DNA of 64,000 nt. Source: Corallium rubrum. Its lineage: Eukaryota > Cnidaria > Anthozoa > Scleralcyonacea > Coralliidae. The stretch covers positions 13,835,427 through 13,899,426 of the forward strand of contig OZ036004.1 of the NCBI GenBank assembly GCA_964035015.1, given 5' to 3'. A model generated the notes under the pieces. The model was given only the letters and a program-made list of their open reading frames with translations, did not search any database and was not told where the DNA came from. Positions 63,617 through 64,000 of the stretch are shown here, one piece after another (the stretch's first letter is position 1; each line of letters starts with the position of its first letter). Made by a program: the position numbers and the translations under genes.

Positions 63617-64000
63617 ACAGATTTATTTATTTATTAACAAGCTTTTCCAGAAATGGCAGGGAAGTCCCACAGAGCTTGTGGCTCCATTACAGGATCCCAA
63701 AAATACAAAATTAATATGAAAAACATTAAAAAATAAATATAAAAAGTAACTTCTAACCTAAGACTCGTGAATACATAAATTAACAGCACATTTTAACAAG
63801 AAGACCGGACACTGGACAGAGGATGGCACAAGTGACATTTTACATAGACGGTTTTAAAAGTTTGTGGAGTTTCAACATTTGTATACGTGTTCGGTTGCAT
63901 GGTGGTAGTATGCTAACAGTTTATATTTAAATTGACTTATAGAGAGGTTGACATTTCATAAATGTGATGGCAAGGAGTTGAAAATTCTCGGTGCTCTACA
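63617..64000 (-). mobile_element. 3' end of a LINE, runs off window
   Basis: On the minus strand the sequence ends GGAGCCACAAGCTCTGTGGG, CTTCCCTGCCATTTCTGGAA, AAGCTTGTTAATAAATAAAT: a non-LTR 3' UTR followed by a short (AAAT)n tail, typical of CR1/L2-like LINEs. No coding part is inside the window; upstream (higher coordinates) should hold the RT. Confidence 0.5.

Noticed and set aside
1..64000. CRISPR array, phage or bacterial defence system
   Set aside because: The tandem repeats seen lack regularly spaced unique spacers, and the retroelement content, splice signals and MITEs are those of an animal genome.

Overview
This 64-kb window looks like repeat-saturated, AT-rich metazoan DNA. Coding stretches are split by splice signals, and almost every long reading frame belongs to a transposable element. 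The mix of elements is BEL/Pao, several Ty3/gypsy lineages, a Penelope-like element, LINE fragments, PIF/Harbinger, hAT, TA- and TTAA-flanked fold-back elements. This fits a marine invertebrate; an anthozoan cnidarian is my best guess, but that is an inference and no gene here proves it. I see no bacterial operons, CRISPR arrays or rRNA.

Layout. 1-8257 is a nested block on top of an old LINE endonuclease fragment: a decayed Ty3/gypsy element (gypsy-A, + strand) sits in the LINE, a BEL/Pao element (- strand) sits in gypsy-A's reverse transcriptase, and a 197-bp hAT MITE with a perfect 8-bp target duplication sits in gypsy-A's tail. 8258-9811 is a fold-back element. From 9898 to about 22150 lies the only likely host-gene territory. 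A short first exon encodes a mitochondrial-type presequence with two Cys-Pro motifs resembling the N-terminus of 5-aminolevulinate synthase. It is followed by a phase-matched mini-exon, two competing phase-matched downstream exons, and an intronless 356-residue coiled-coil protein (21077-22147). Several MITEs, a 1.2-kb palindrome and one half of a dispersed duplication lie in the introns.

22150-33500 is almost entirely MITEs and fold-back elements, including three TA-flanked palindromes (one split by a Penelope-like element with an 11-bp target duplication) and a Harbinger-type MITE inside another Harbinger-type element. The second copy of the dispersed duplication (30502-33066) is here, and comparing the two copies gives empty sites for several insertions.

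33509-39353 is a decayed gypsy element (gypsy-B) whose 5' LTR was split by a 1.2-kb terminal-inverted-repeat element with a 10-bp target duplication. 41479-58369 is gypsy-D. Its gag is split by gypsy-C (42085-53037, opposite strand, 5-bp target duplication), and gypsy-C was itself hit by a nearly intact Harbinger transposon (42220-46837), a TA-flanked element carrying a BEN-domain fragment (47244-48944) and a short LTR-like insertion. Gypsy-D also carries a 596-bp internal inversion and a small composite MITE. 58370-64000 has no recognisable gene and ends in the 3' end of a LINE.

The most interesting units are the Harbinger element, whose accessory gene appears to splice a cysteine-rich zinc-binding domain onto the Myb/SANT-like domain, and the BEN-bearing TA-flanked element with its dense subterminal 10-mer repeats. 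None of the retroelements keeps an uninterrupted coding region.
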